Shown here in pieces: positions 8,197 to 16,778 of a DNA stretch of 64,000 nucleotides. Each line of letters opens with the position of its first letter. Position 1 is the first letter of the stretch. The translations under genes and the position numbers were made by a program. Origin of the DNA: Rhodospirillales bacterium (lineage in GTDB: Bacteria; Pseudomonadota; Alphaproteobacteria; Rhodospirillales; Casp-alpha2); assembly GCA_017640505.1 (NCBI GenBank), contig JAEPQO010000001.1:1318625-1382624 (forward strand), read 5' to 3'. The notes under the pieces are model-generated. The model did no database searches. It was not told the origin of the DNA and was given only the letters and a program-made list of their open reading frames with translations.

Positions 8197-9603
8197 TCAA
8201 AACAAGCCGAGCCAGTTCCACCAGATATAATTCAGCGGCACCAGTATCAGAAGCGACAGCAAGGCGAGAATGACGGTGAACTTTGCGCCGTCCTTGATCG
8301 ACACGCCCGCGAGTTGCATGCCGACGATCACCGGCGGGGCCTGATACGGCAGAACAACGGTCGAATAGGCGATGACCTGCGTCATGAGAACGGTATGCAG
8401 CGGCATGCCGCTGAGGCGCGCCATGTCGTCCGCGAGCGGTCCCACGATGGCCGGTACACTTGCCGCGGTAGAGGCCATGTTCAGTACCGTGCCGAGCCCG
8501 ACCATTGAAAAGAAGGCGGGCATGGGGCCGTCATCCCAGAACGGGATGTGGTCGAGTAGCCAGCCGCCGATCCAGTCACCGGCCCCCGTATTGACGAGGA
8601 CGGAACCGAGACTGAGGACCCCCGCGACATAAATGGCCGACGGGAAGTTGACCTTGGTCTTTAGATCGTCGCCGTCCACGAGCCCGACACCCGGCAGCAA
8701 GCAGACAACGGCTGCAGCCAAAGCAATCCACGCCGGGGAAATATGGTGCACGAAGTCCGTGACCCAGAAACCGAGCGTCAGTGCGAGGATGATCGCTAGG
8801 CGGCGCCCGTTCCGGCTCAAGCGTTCCGTTTCCGCATCTGCTGCCGGTTCCCCACTATCCGCTGAATTGGCCGGGAAGGCCCAGGCGACGACGGCAACGA
8901 TCATGACCGCCTTCAGCAGGCCGTTGACCGGCAAATGGGTCAACATGTAGGTGCCGTACGTGAATGTTACGTCGAAAAGATTTTCTGCGACGCCAGACAG
9001 CACCATATTCGGCACGTTCGCCGGCAGGATCGCGCTCGACGGCATCCAGGTACCGCACGCGGTGGCGAGGACCAGCCCCGTTCGCTCGTTTGTACCCGCT
9101 GTGAAGCCCTTGCTGTCTGCAAGTGCCAGAACGATTGGAATGAGAAGCACGATCCGCCCAAGCGTCGACGGCATGACGAAGGCGAGCGCAATGCCGACCG
9201 CGACGACGCCCGTCAGCAGCGCCAGATAACCGCCGGAAAGCCGGGCGGTGATGGCCGTCGCAAGGGCTTTGCCGAGACCGGTCTTGTTGACCGCGACGCC
9301 GATGATCAGGCCGCCGAATACCAGCCAGAACGCGGTCGAGTGAAATCCTGCGAAAACGGTTGGTGCCGGGGCTATGCCGAAGACCATGGCAATGGTGAAA
9401 AATGCCAGTGCCGTCAGAAATTCGGGCACGGCGCCCGTGGCGTACAAACCGACGGCGAAAAGGCCGAGTGCTGCCCCCTTGATCGCCAGCGGCGGAACGC
9501 CGTCCGGTGCTGGGGCCATGAACAGGGCGATCGCGGCGATGGTCGTCGCTATGGCGATCAATCTGGAGGGATGGCGGGCAAAGCCCATAACAAGGTCGGA
9601 CAT
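8197..9603 (-). CDS. SLC13 (DASS) family permease
   Basis: 468 aa, about 12 membrane segments. Two pseudo-repeated halves carry the SLC13 substrate/sodium clamshell motifs: MPSSAILPANVPNM (SNT-like) in the first half and VLNMASTAASVP in the second. The family moves dicarboxylates, sulfate or similar anions with sodium. The precise substrate cannot be read from the sequence. It is transcribed away from phaC with a 92-bp gap, with no partner gene that hints at the substrate. Confidence 0.88.
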   Translation of the reverse strand: MSDLVMGFARHPSRLIAIATTIAAIALFMAPAPDGVPPLAIKGAALGLFAVGLYATGAVPEFLTALAFFTIAMVFGIAPAPTVFAGFHSTAFWLVFGGLIIGVAVNKTGLGKALATAITARLSGGYLALLTGVVAVGIALAFVMPSTLGRIVLLIPIVLALADSKGFTAGTNERTGLVLATACGTWMPSSAILPANVPNMVLSGVAENLFDVTFTYGTYMLTHLPVNGLLKAVMIVAVVAWAFPANSADSGEPAADAETERLSRNGRRLAIILALTLGFWVTDFVHHISPAWIALAAAVVCLLPGVGLVDGDDLKTKVNFPSAIYVAGVLSLGSVLVNTGAGDWIGGWLLDHIPFWDDGPMPAFFSMVGLGTVLNMASTAASVPAIVGPLADDMARLSGMPLHTVLMTQVIAYSTVVLPYQAPPVIVGMQLAGVSIKDGAKFTVILALLSLLILVPLNYIWWNWLGLF

Positions 9604-9695
9604 GTAATTCGTTATAGACCTGCAGGGACACGCGACAACACTTAAATCGTCACCATTCCTGGTCTATGATGCCTGATAACGAAGGGGAGGACGAC

Positions 9696-11492
9696 ATGGC
9701 TGACGACGGCAACGATGCAAAACCGTTATTCGACGCCGAGAAAAATGCCGAGATCTACGCGGATTTCGCAGAGCGTTCACAGAAGATCGTCAACGCCTTC
9801 CTCGACCGGCAGACATCAGGCGAAAATTATACCGTAGCCGACCCCGTGGAGATCGGCCGCATGTTCATGGACGCATCATTGAAGATGATGTCCAACCCGC
9901 AGAAATTTGCCGAACAACAGGCGAAGCTGATGCAGGGCTACGCCGAAATCTGGCAGGCGACGGCCAAACGCATGGCGGGCGAAGATGACGTCGATCCCGT
10001 GATCGAGCCGGCCAAGGACGACCGCCGTTTCAAGGACAACGCGTGGAGCGAAGAGACGGTCTTCGATTTCATCAAGCAGTCTTATCTTCTGACGTCCGAC
10101 TGGCTGCAGTCGCAGGTCAGCGATGTCGACGATGTGGACGACAAAACCCGCGAGAAACTGAAATTCTACACGCGCCAGTTCGTCGATGCGCTGTCGCCGA
10201 CCAATTTCGTCGCCACCAATCCGAAAGTGCTGAAGATGGCGTCGGAGACCAAGGGCGAGAACCTCGTCAAGGGGCTGGACCAGCTTCTGAAGGATCTCGA
10301 GCGTGGGCAGGGTGAACTGCGTATCTCCATGACGGATACGGACGCGTTCGAACTCGGGAAAAACGTTGCCGTGACGCCGGGGAAGGTGGTTTTCCAGAAC
10401 GATCTGATCCAGTTGCTGCAGTATGAGCCGACCACCGAGAAAGTCGCCAAGCGGCCGCTGCTGATCGTGCCGCCTTGGATCAACAAGTTCTATATTCTGG
10501 ATTTGCAGCCCAAAAACTCGTTCATAAAGTGGGCCACGGACCAGGGGCACACGGTGTTTGTCATTTCCTGGATCAACCCGGACGAACGCTATGCCGACAA
10601 ACGGTTCGAGGACTACATGCTCGAAGGCCCGCTGGCGGCGATGGATGCGATTGCCGATGCAACCGGCGAAAAGGACGTCAATATCATCGGCTACTGTATC
10701 GGCGGAACGTTGACCGCATCCACGCTGGCATACATGGCATCCAAGGGCGACAACCGGGTCAAATCAGCTACATTCTTTACGACGATGGTCGATTTTGCAG
10801 AGCCAGGCGAGCTGGGCGTGTTCATCGACGAGGAACAGCTGAAGCGCCTTGATGAGCATATGTCGAAGACCGGCTATCTCGATGGCCAGTACATGTCGCA
10901 GGTTTTCAACATGATGCGCGACAACGACCTTATCTGGTCATTCGTGGTCAACAATTACCTTTTGGGGCGGGAGCCGATGGCATTCGACCTGCTGTACTGG
11001 AACTCAGACAATACGCGCATGCCGAAGATGATGCATTCGCTCTATCTGCGAAAAATGTATCTGGAGAATAAACTGGTCGAACCTGGCGGCATTACATTGG
11101 ATGGCGTGCCCATAGACCTTTCGAAAATCAAAACGCCGGTGTACTGGCTGTCGACCAAGGACGATCATATCGCGCCCTGGAAATCGACGTATGCCGCAAC
11201 GCAGATCTACAAGGGGCCGAAGCGGTTTGTCCTGTCGGCGAGCGGCCATATCGCAGGCGTCATCAACCCGCCCGCGGCCAACAAGTACTGCTTCTGGACC
11301 AGCACCAAATACCCCGCCGACCCGGACGCTTTCTTCGATGGCGCCAAGCAGCACGACGGCTCGTGGTGGCCCGACTGGCAGAAGTGGATCAAGAAATATG
11401 CCGGTGGCGAGGTTGCCGCGCGCAAGCCGGGTGACGGTAAGCTCAAGGTAATCGAAGATGCGCCTGGGTCGTACGTGAAGGTCCGTATCTAG
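9696..11492 (+). CDS. phaC: Class I poly(3-hydroxyalkanoate) synthase
   Basis: 598 aa from the ATG at 9696, chosen because GGGGAGGA lies 6-8 bp upstream; the longer frame from 9666 would start inside a TATGAT box. An N-terminal PhaC_N domain is followed by an alpha/beta-hydrolase fold. The lipase-like box is G-Y-C-I-G-G with the acylating Cys at residue 334; the Asp is in TKDDHIAPW and the His in SASGHIAG. It polymerises 3-hydroxyacyl-CoA into storage granules. No phaAB, phasin or depolymerase gene adjoins it. It converges on the TetR gene with a 9-bp gap. Confidence 0.96.
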   Translation: MADDGNDAKPLFDAEKNAEIYADFAERSQKIVNAFLDRQTSGENYTVADPVEIGRMFMDASLKMMSNPQKFAEQQAKLMQGYAEIWQATAKRMAGEDDVDPVIEPAKDDRRFKDNAWSEETVFDFIKQSYLLTSDWLQSQVSDVDDVDDKTREKLKFYTRQFVDALSPTNFVATNPKVLKMASETKGENLVKGLDQLLKDLERGQGELRISMTDTDAFELGKNVAVTPGKVVFQNDLIQLLQYEPTTEKVAKRPLLIVPPWINKFYILDLQPKNSFIKWATDQGHTVFVISWINPDERYADKRFEDYMLEGPLAAMDAIADATGEKDVNIIGYCIGGTLTASTLAYMASKGDNRVKSATFFTTMVDFAEPGELGVFIDEEQLKRLDEHMSKTGYLDGQYMSQVFNMMRDNDLIWSFVVNNYLLGREPMAFDLLYWNSDNTRMPKMMHSLYLRKMYLENKLVEPGGITLDGVPIDLSKIKTPVYWLSTKDDHIAPWKSTYAATQIYKGPKRFVLSASGHIAGVINPPAANKYCFWTSTKYPADPDAFFDGAKQHDGSWWPDWQKWIKKYAGGEVAARKPGDGKLKVIEDAPGSYVKVRI

Positions 11493-11501
11493 CCGTCGGC
11501 G

Positions 11502-12113
11502 TTATCTGCCAAAGATCGCTTCCATCTGCGTTTTCAATACCCGAAACTGCTTCCCCGGGACGGAAGGGTCCTGGCGAAGGCCCGCCATGATCATCGCTCC
11601 CTCGCCGACGGTTACGAACATATCCACGAGATCGTCGACATCGACATCCTTTCTCGGCGGTGATGCGGCGATGGCGGCCTCGTAATAAGGGCGAAGCATC
11701 CGGGTCGCGTCGTCAATGCTGCCCGTTGCGATCGAGATGGCATTGTCAGGGAATTCGCTCCGTTGCATGGCGACGGAAGCATAGAGACAGCCGTTCACGA
11801 CTTCCGGATGATCGTCGAGGGCGTCTGCATATAACCCGATGATGTTGAGTAGACGCTGCACCGAATCATCGCTCAGGCGCTCTGCCTGTCCGCAAATGCT
11901 TGCGAACAATTCGGCCTCGGCCTTGATGAAGCGTGCGATGACCGCTTCGGCAAGTGCTGCCTTGTTCGGGAAATGATGGAAGAACGCACCCTTGGTGATA
12001 TCGGCGGCGCTGATGATGCGGTCGATCGATGCGCCGGCGAGGCCATGTCTGAGGACAAGGTTCTGTGCGGCATCAAGGATGTTCTGGCGGGTCGCTTCAC
12101 CTGATCGGGGCAT
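11502..12113 (-). CDS. TetR/AcrR family transcriptional regulator
   Basis: 203 aa from the ATG at 12113; an in-frame ATG 15 nt upstream is also possible but would overlap the operator. The N-terminal helix-turn-helix is clear (TRQNILDAAQNLVLRHGLAG, then ITKGAFFHHFPNKAALAEAV). The C-terminal half is the variable ligand-binding domain. It faces the DUF1326-DUF2182 pair across a 180-bp gap that contains a palindrome right at its own start, so autorepression and control of that pair are likely. The ligand is unknown. Confidence 0.9.
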   Translation of the reverse strand: MPRSGEATRQNILDAAQNLVLRHGLAGASIDRIISAADITKGAFFHHFPNKAALAEAVIARFIKAEAELFASICGQAERLSDDSVQRLLNIIGLYADALDDHPEVVNGCLYASVAMQRSEFPDNAISIATGSIDDATRMLRPYYEAAIAASPPRKDVDVDDLVDMFVTVGEGAMIMAGLRQDPSVPGKQFRVLKTQMEAIFGR

Positions 12114-12117
12114 GCAA

Positions 12118-12139
12118 TTACATACCATTCAGTTTGTAA
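12118..12139. promoter_or_regulatory. Putative TetR operator palindrome
   Basis: Imperfect inverted repeat TTACATACC-attc-AGTTTGTAA (7 of 9 arm positions match). The size and TTAC-AC/GT-GTAA form are typical of TetR-family operators. It ends 5 bp before the TetR ATG on the opposite strand, consistent with autorepression. Binding is inferred. Confidence 0.6.
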
Positions 12140-12146
12140 TCTATGC

Positions 12147-12168
12147 AAGTGTGATGTGTGTCACACTT
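12147..12168. promoter_or_regulatory. CRP-type palindrome, perfect 8-bp arms
   Basis: AAGTGTGA-tgtgtg-TCACACTT is a perfect inverted repeat containing TGTGA-N6-TCACA, the core of a cAMP receptor protein site. It lies between the TetR operator and the DUF1326 gene. A TATAGT hexamer at 12220-12225 would place the site near -74 of a rightward promoter (class I geometry). The next ~70 bp are AT-rich. Confidence 0.6.
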
Positions 12169-12295
12169 AATTCATTATTATAATTACAATTTTTACGATT
12201 TACATAACAGACTAGTTGGTATAGTAACGCGCCTTCCGGGCGGCTGGCGATGCCGAATTTCCGCCCGGCAGTCAGTAATGTGATGGAGGGTAACA

Positions 12296-12958
12296 ATGAC
12301 TGAATATACGGACTGGATGATAAGCGGGCCCAAAATCGGTGCATGCAGCTGCGATTACGGTTGCCCGTGTGAATTCAACGGTAAACCGACCAACGGCGAC
12401 TGCGAAGGTATGGAAGCCATGCGGATTGACGAAGGTTACTTCGGCGATGTGCGCCTCGACGGCATCGTGTTCGCGGTGCGCTTCCGCTGGCCGGGTGCCG
12501 TACATGAAGGCGGTGGAACGGTACAGGCGTTTGTCGACGCGGGGGCGAGCGAAGAACAGATCGAGGCGCTATTCAAGATTCTCGGCGGCGAGGAGCAGGA
12601 ACCGACCACGGTGTTCAACATTTACGGTGCCACCATCGAAAACGAACTCGACCCGATCTTCACGGACATCGATTTCGAATGCGATATCGAGAACGCGACC
12701 GGCGCCTTTACCGTGCCGAAAGTCATGGATCTGGCCCTGGAGCCGATCAAGAACCCGGTGACGGGCTTGGATCACCGCGCACAGATTCACCTGAAGACGT
12801 CTTTCGAGTTCAAGGTCGGCGAAATGGCCAGCGCGACGTTCAAGTCGGCGGGCGATGCCATGCCGATGGACCGGGAAAAAGTGTATGGCGTGCTATGCCA
12901 TATGACCTACGGCCCGCAGGGTATCGTCAGGGATCATCTACTCGACAGTGCGGCTTAG
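12296..12958 (+). CDS. DUF1326 domain protein, cysteine-rich N-terminus
   Basis: 220 aa, soluble, no signal peptide. It opens with a conserved Cys cluster, C17, C19, C23 and C25 (ACSCDYGCPCEF), plus C36, as in DUF1326. The cluster suggests metal or redox binding, although no function is established to my knowledge. A ribosome site (GGAGG) precedes the ATG. It is followed after 11 bp by a DUF2182 membrane protein, its usual partner, so the two probably act together. Control by the divergent TetR protein is inferred from layout. Confidence 0.85.
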   Translation: MTEYTDWMISGPKIGACSCDYGCPCEFNGKPTNGDCEGMEAMRIDEGYFGDVRLDGIVFAVRFRWPGAVHEGGGTVQAFVDAGASEEQIEALFKILGGEEQEPTTVFNIYGATIENELDPIFTDIDFECDIENATGAFTVPKVMDLALEPIKNPVTGLDHRAQIHLKTSFEFKVGEMASATFKSAGDAMPMDREKVYGVLCHMTYGPQGIVRDHLLDSAA

Positions 12959-12969
12959 GGTAACCGGTC

Positions 12970-13755
12970 ATGCAGAGCGATTTTCTCTCCGCGATGCTGC
13001 GCAAGGACCGCCTTTTGGCGGTCCTTGCCCTTGCGGCTGTATGCGTCGCCGCCTGGGCATATACCGCGTTCGGCGTCGGCATGAAGATGTCGGCGATAGA
13101 TATGACGGGCATGCCGCTCGATATGCCGATGCCGCTAACGGAGTGGAATTTCCGCGAAAGCCTGCTCATGTTCTTCATGTGGTGGGTGATGATGGTTGCG
13201 ATGATGCTGCCGTCTGCCGCGCCAATGCTTTTGCTGTATCAGCGCGTGGTCGCGCGGCGGACGCCGGCGCAGGCAGCAAGTGGTATGGCGGTGTTCACGC
13301 TCGGGTATCTCTTGATCTGGGGGGCGTTCAGTCTTGCTGCCACGGCGTTGCATGTTCTCGGCGAACTTACCGGATGGGTCAATGGCATGATGGCATCGGC
13401 GTCTAACGAGTTGAACGCCGTGCTTCTGATCTCGGCGGGTATCTGGCAGTTGACACCCATGAAGGACCGATGCCTCGAGGCCTGCCGTGCGCCGGTCCAG
13501 TTTCTGAGCCGTATATGGCGGCCGGGCGCGTGGGGTGCGTTAAAGATGGGTGTGCTGCACGGCGCATTCTGTGTCGGTTGCTGCTGGGCAATGATGTTGC
13601 TGCTGTTCGTTGGCGGCGTCATGAATCTTTATTGGATCGGCGGGCTTGCGCTCTTCGTAATGGCAGAAAAAACCGTGCCCAACTGGCGCTTTGCCGGACG
13701 TCTGGCCGGGGGTATTCTGATTGTTTCCGGCGGGGTGTTGTTCCTCGGCGGCTGA
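12970..13755 (+). CDS. DUF2182 family integral membrane protein
   Basis: 261 aa with about six membrane helices. The DUF2182 signature WWVMMVAMMLPSAAPM is present, as are a Met-rich periplasmic loop (KMSAIDMTGMPLDMPMPL) and a late LHGAFCVGCCWAMMLL segment with three Cys. Met and Cys clusters suggest handling of a soft metal such as copper; this is inference. It ends directly at the GTG codon from which the next reading frame is open, so it may share a transcript with the downstream phosphatase gene. Confidence 0.85.
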   Translation: MQSDFLSAMLRKDRLLAVLALAAVCVAAWAYTAFGVGMKMSAIDMTGMPLDMPMPLTEWNFRESLLMFFMWWVMMVAMMLPSAAPMLLLYQRVVARRTPAQAASGMAVFTLGYLLIWGAFSLAATALHVLGELTGWVNGMMASASNELNAVLLISAGIWQLTPMKDRCLEACRAPVQFLSRIWRPGAWGALKMGVLHGAFCVGCCWAMMLLLFVGGVMNLYWIGGLALFVMAEKTVPNWRFAGRLAGGILIVSGGVLFLGG

Positions 13756-13803
13756 GTGCCAACGGATTTGCCCGCCGCCCCCTTTCCGGGCATAGTTTCG
13801 CCC

Positions 13804-15582
13804 ATGGCGGAGGGCAATGTGAATGGTATTGAGCTGACGGGCGGCGCACAAATGGGTGTCGCGCCGGAGGCGGTGCACAGCCACCTCGAACTGTTGGCCG
13901 AAATGGGCCGGGATTTCGCGACCAGCCAGGATCTGGAACAAACGCTTTCACGCGCCGTCGAACGGATCACCGACTACGTCGACGCCGAAGCCGGCGCGTT
14001 GTTCATGCTTTCCCCGTCCGGCGAACTGCTGCGTTGTGACGCCTGCATCGGTCCGGTTGAAATCACCGGTCTCGAGATTGCTGCCGATCAGGGTATCGTC
14101 GGGTTCTGTGTGCAGAAAGATGCCGGGCGTATCGTCCGAGATGTCAGCAAGGACCCGGATTTCAACGCCGCCGTCGATGATGAAACCGGCTTCCGGACGC
14201 GTTCGATCCTGTGCGCGCCGATGAGCGTCAAAGGTGAACGTATCGGCGCCATCGAGTTAATCAACAAGCGTGGCGGGGACGGGTTGTTTGACGACGATGA
14301 CCTGCACCTTCTGCAGTCGTTGTCGGTCTCCGCGGGGCTGGCCGTGCTCAACGCGCGCATGGCGGCGGAACTGGTGGAACAGGAACGGGTCAAACGGGAA
14401 TTGGAGCTGGCCGCCGAAATTCAGCGATCCTTGCTGCCCGAGGAAAAGGAAACCGATTTCCCGGTCAAGGGCGTGAACCTCCCCGCGCGGGTGGTCTCCG
14501 GCGACTTTTACGATTTTTACCCGCTCGACGACGGACGTGTCGCATTCACGCTGGGCGACGTGTCGGGCAAGGGCATGAACGCGGCGCTGATGATGGCGAA
14601 GACAGCGAGCCTGTTGCGCTGTCTCGGCAAGGCGATCAAGGAACCTGGACGGCTTCTGACACTGGTCAATGCGGAGGTTGCGGAAACCGCGACCCGAGGC
14701 ATGTTCGTTACGCTGGTGCATGGCGTGTACGACCCGGAAAGCGGACATGTACGGCTGGCCAATGCCGGCCATGAACCCCCGTTGTTTGTAACGCGTGACG
14801 GCGCGTTTCAGTCAATCGAAGCTGAGGCGCCGCCACTAGGCATCTCGCCGGCACTTCTGGACGAGGATGGTTTCCCGGAAACGGAATTGCATCTTGATGG
14901 CGGCAGGCTGTTCGTGTTTACGGACGGTGTGACGGAAGGCTATGTGGATGAGGGCATCGAGCTCGGCGTCGACGGCCTGAAGGATATGATCCGCAGGGCG
15001 GCCGGCGGCGATGTACAGGCCTTGCTCAACGAAGTCAGGCAAAAAATTGGCGGTGCGGGCCGTGCGCTGCGTGACGATGTAACGTTGCTTGCCATCGACG
15101 ATGCCGGTCAGAGCCATTCAGCCGACGTATCGGCCAGAGTGGCCGAGCCCGGTGCGACGGATATGCCGGGCGAAAAAATATTTCAGCTTCGTGTAACCGC
15201 GAAGGCGAACCGGTTACGGCTGATCCGTAACGCTGTACGGGAAACGGCGGAATTCTGCGGTTTTTCGGAAGCGGATACCGGCGATATTGTGCTGGCTGTG
15301 GACGAAGCCTGCCAGAACGTGATCCGTCATGCGTACGGGCACGAAGGCGAGGGTGATATTGCCATTGAGTTCCGGCATCGTCCGGATGCCATGATTTTGC
15401 TGGTCCGCGACTTTGCCGATCCGGTGGATATTTCGAAGATCAAGCCACGTGATCTCGACGATTTGCGCCCCGGAGGACTGGGAACGCATCTTATCGGGGA
15501 AGTCATGGATGAAGTTGATTTCTTGCCGCCGCCGATAGATGGCGGCAATCTATTGAGGTTAGTGAAGAAAATCGGGGACTAG
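13804..15582 (+). CDS. GAF - SpoIIE/PP2C phosphatase - HATPase (RsbW-like) fusion
   Basis: About 592 aa in three parts. GAF sensor domain: about residues 15-185. SpoIIE-type Ser phosphatase: about 215-415, with metal-binding Asp in SGDFYDF, LGDVSGKGM, FTDGVTEG and RDDVTLL. C-terminal GHKL ATPase of the anti-sigma kinase type: about 450-590, with N-box DEACQNVIRHAY and GGLGTHLI. It therefore carries both arms of a partner switch, dephosphorylation and phosphorylation of a STAS protein. The start is uncertain: GTG at 13756, ATG at 13804, or GTG at 13819 behind GGAGGG. Its target is probably the STAS protein 6 bp downstream. Confidence 0.9.
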   Translation: MAEGNVNGIELTGGAQMGVAPEAVHSHLELLAEMGRDFATSQDLEQTLSRAVERITDYVDAEAGALFMLSPSGELLRCDACIGPVEITGLEIAADQGIVGFCVQKDAGRIVRDVSKDPDFNAAVDDETGFRTRSILCAPMSVKGERIGAIELINKRGGDGLFDDDDLHLLQSLSVSAGLAVLNARMAAELVEQERVKRELELAAEIQRSLLPEEKETDFPVKGVNLPARVVSGDFYDFYPLDDGRVAFTLGDVSGKGMNAALMMAKTASLLRCLGKAIKEPGRLLTLVNAEVAETATRGMFVTLVHGVYDPESGHVRLANAGHEPPLFVTRDGAFQSIEAEAPPLGISPALLDEDGFPETELHLDGGRLFVFTDGVTEGYVDEGIELGVDGLKDMIRRAAGGDVQALLNEVRQKIGGAGRALRDDVTLLAIDDAGQSHSADVSARVAEPGATDMPGEKIFQLRVTAKANRLRLIRNAVRETAEFCGFSEADTGDIVLAVDEACQNVIRHAYGHEGEGDIAIEFRHRPDAMILLVRDFADPVDISKIKPRDLDDLRPGGLGTHLIGEVMDEVDFLPPPIDGGNLLRLVKKIGD

Positions 15583-15588
15583 AGCCAA

Positions 15589-15921
15589 ATGGAGCACCAA
15601 TTATCGGAATCCGGCGGTGCGATCGTCATCGCGTTCTCAGGTGACATCGATCTTCAAACGTCGCCGGAAGCCCGCAAGGCATTGCTGGGTCTCGTGGGCA
15701 AGGGACAGCCGATCCTGGTCGATTTATCCGGTGTCGGTTATATCGACTCGTCAGGCGTGGCGTCGCTCGTGGAATGCCTGCAAAGCGTCAAGAAATCGGG
15801 ACAGAAACTCGCACTCGTCTCAGTCAGCGATGGCGCGCTCCGGGTCCTGCAATTGGCACGTCTCGATAAGGTCTTCGTGATTTGCGGCACGGTCGAAGAG
15901 GGCGTTCAGTCAGTCACCTGA
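15589..15921 (+). CDS. STAS domain protein (anti-anti-sigma factor-like; possible MlaB role)
   Basis: 110 aa, one STAS domain. The regulatory loop reads VDLSGVGYIDSSGVASL, with S54/S55 where SpoIIAA/RsbV proteins are phosphorylated. It lies 6 bp after the phosphatase-kinase gene and 39 bp before mlaE. In Mla systems a small STAS subunit (MlaB) binds the ATPase MlaF, and no other mlaB-like gene is visible here. It may thus be a switchable MlaB, or it may control an unlinked anti-sigma system. Both readings are inference. Confidence 0.88.
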   Translation: MEHQLSESGGAIVIAFSGDIDLQTSPEARKALLGLVGKGQPILVDLSGVGYIDSSGVASLVECLQSVKKSGQKLALVSVSDGALRVLQLARLDKVFVICGTVEEGVQSVT

Positions 15922-15960
15922 CCAGGATATCAACACGCCAAATCTACGGGGGGTTAATAC

Positions 15961-16770
15961 TTGGCGGATCAAAAGGTTTCCGCAGTCCAGAAAGTTGAAG
16001 GGGTCGGCAAGTCTGCCGTCGGCTTCGTCGAGGCCGTGGGCAACGGCGGCATTCTCGTCGCTGAAAGCGTATACTGGCTTCTGTTCGGTGTGCGCGAGCG
16101 CCAACCCGTCCGCCTGAGCGCCGTCATTCAGCAAATGATGGAGATCGGCATCAACGCCATCCCCATCATTTTGATGCTCACGGGAACCATCGGCGTGATG
16201 CTGGCCATTCAGGGTATCCATACGCTGCGGATATTCGGCGCGGAAAGCCGGGTGACGATCGGTATCGCGTTCTCCGTCGTTCGTGAATTCGCGCCGTTGA
16301 TCACCGGCATTCTTGTCGCGGGGCGGTCCGGTTCGGCATTGGCGGCGCGGATCGGCACGATGAAAATCAATCAGGAAATCGATGCGCTGAAGGTGATGGG
16401 AATCAACCCGACACGGTTCCTTGTCGTGCCGGCTCTGCTGGCCATGCTGGTCATGGTGCCGGCCTTGACGCTGCTCGGCAATTTCATGGGATTGTTTGCT
16501 GCCGGACTCTATGTGAATGCGGATCTTGGTATTTCACTGGCCGCTTATGCGCATGACACCATCGATATCCTTTCGCTCGATGATCTGGGGCATGGTCTCG
16601 GCAAAAGCTGCATCTTCGCCATCCTGATCGCCGTTATCGGCGTCGTAAACGGCGCCGGTGTTCAGGGCGGTGCAGAAGGCGTCGGCAAGGCAACCACACG
16701 TTCTGTGGTGCAGGCGATTTCGGCGATTATCGTGACCGATATGCTATTCGCGTTCGTGGCGACGAGGTAG
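15961..16770 (+). CDS. mlaE: MlaE family lipid ABC transporter permease
   Basis: 269 aa starting at TTG 15961, behind a GGGGGG ribosome site. The MlaE domain is clear, with five to six helices and the conserved stretch REFAPLITGILVAGRSGSALAARIGTMK followed by EIDAL. It is the inner-membrane permease of the Mla-type retrograde or anterograde phospholipid transporter. It is 8 bp upstream of mlaF, and the set E-F-D-lipoprotein is complete. Confidence 0.94.
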   Translation: MADQKVSAVQKVEGVGKSAVGFVEAVGNGGILVAESVYWLLFGVRERQPVRLSAVIQQMMEIGINAIPIILMLTGTIGVMLAIQGIHTLRIFGAESRVTIGIAFSVVREFAPLITGILVAGRSGSALAARIGTMKINQEIDALKVMGINPTRFLVVPALLAMLVMVPALTLLGNFMGLFAAGLYVNADLGISLAAYAHDTIDILSLDDLGHGLGKSCIFAILIAVIGVVNGAGVQGGAEGVGKATTRSVVQAISAIIVTDMLFAFVATR

Positions 16771-16778
16771 GGCAAGGC

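Noticed and set aside
12181-12230. Second TetR-like palindrome around ACTAGT
   Set aside because: Only about 6 of 11 arm positions match; not distinguishable from chance in AT-rich DNA.
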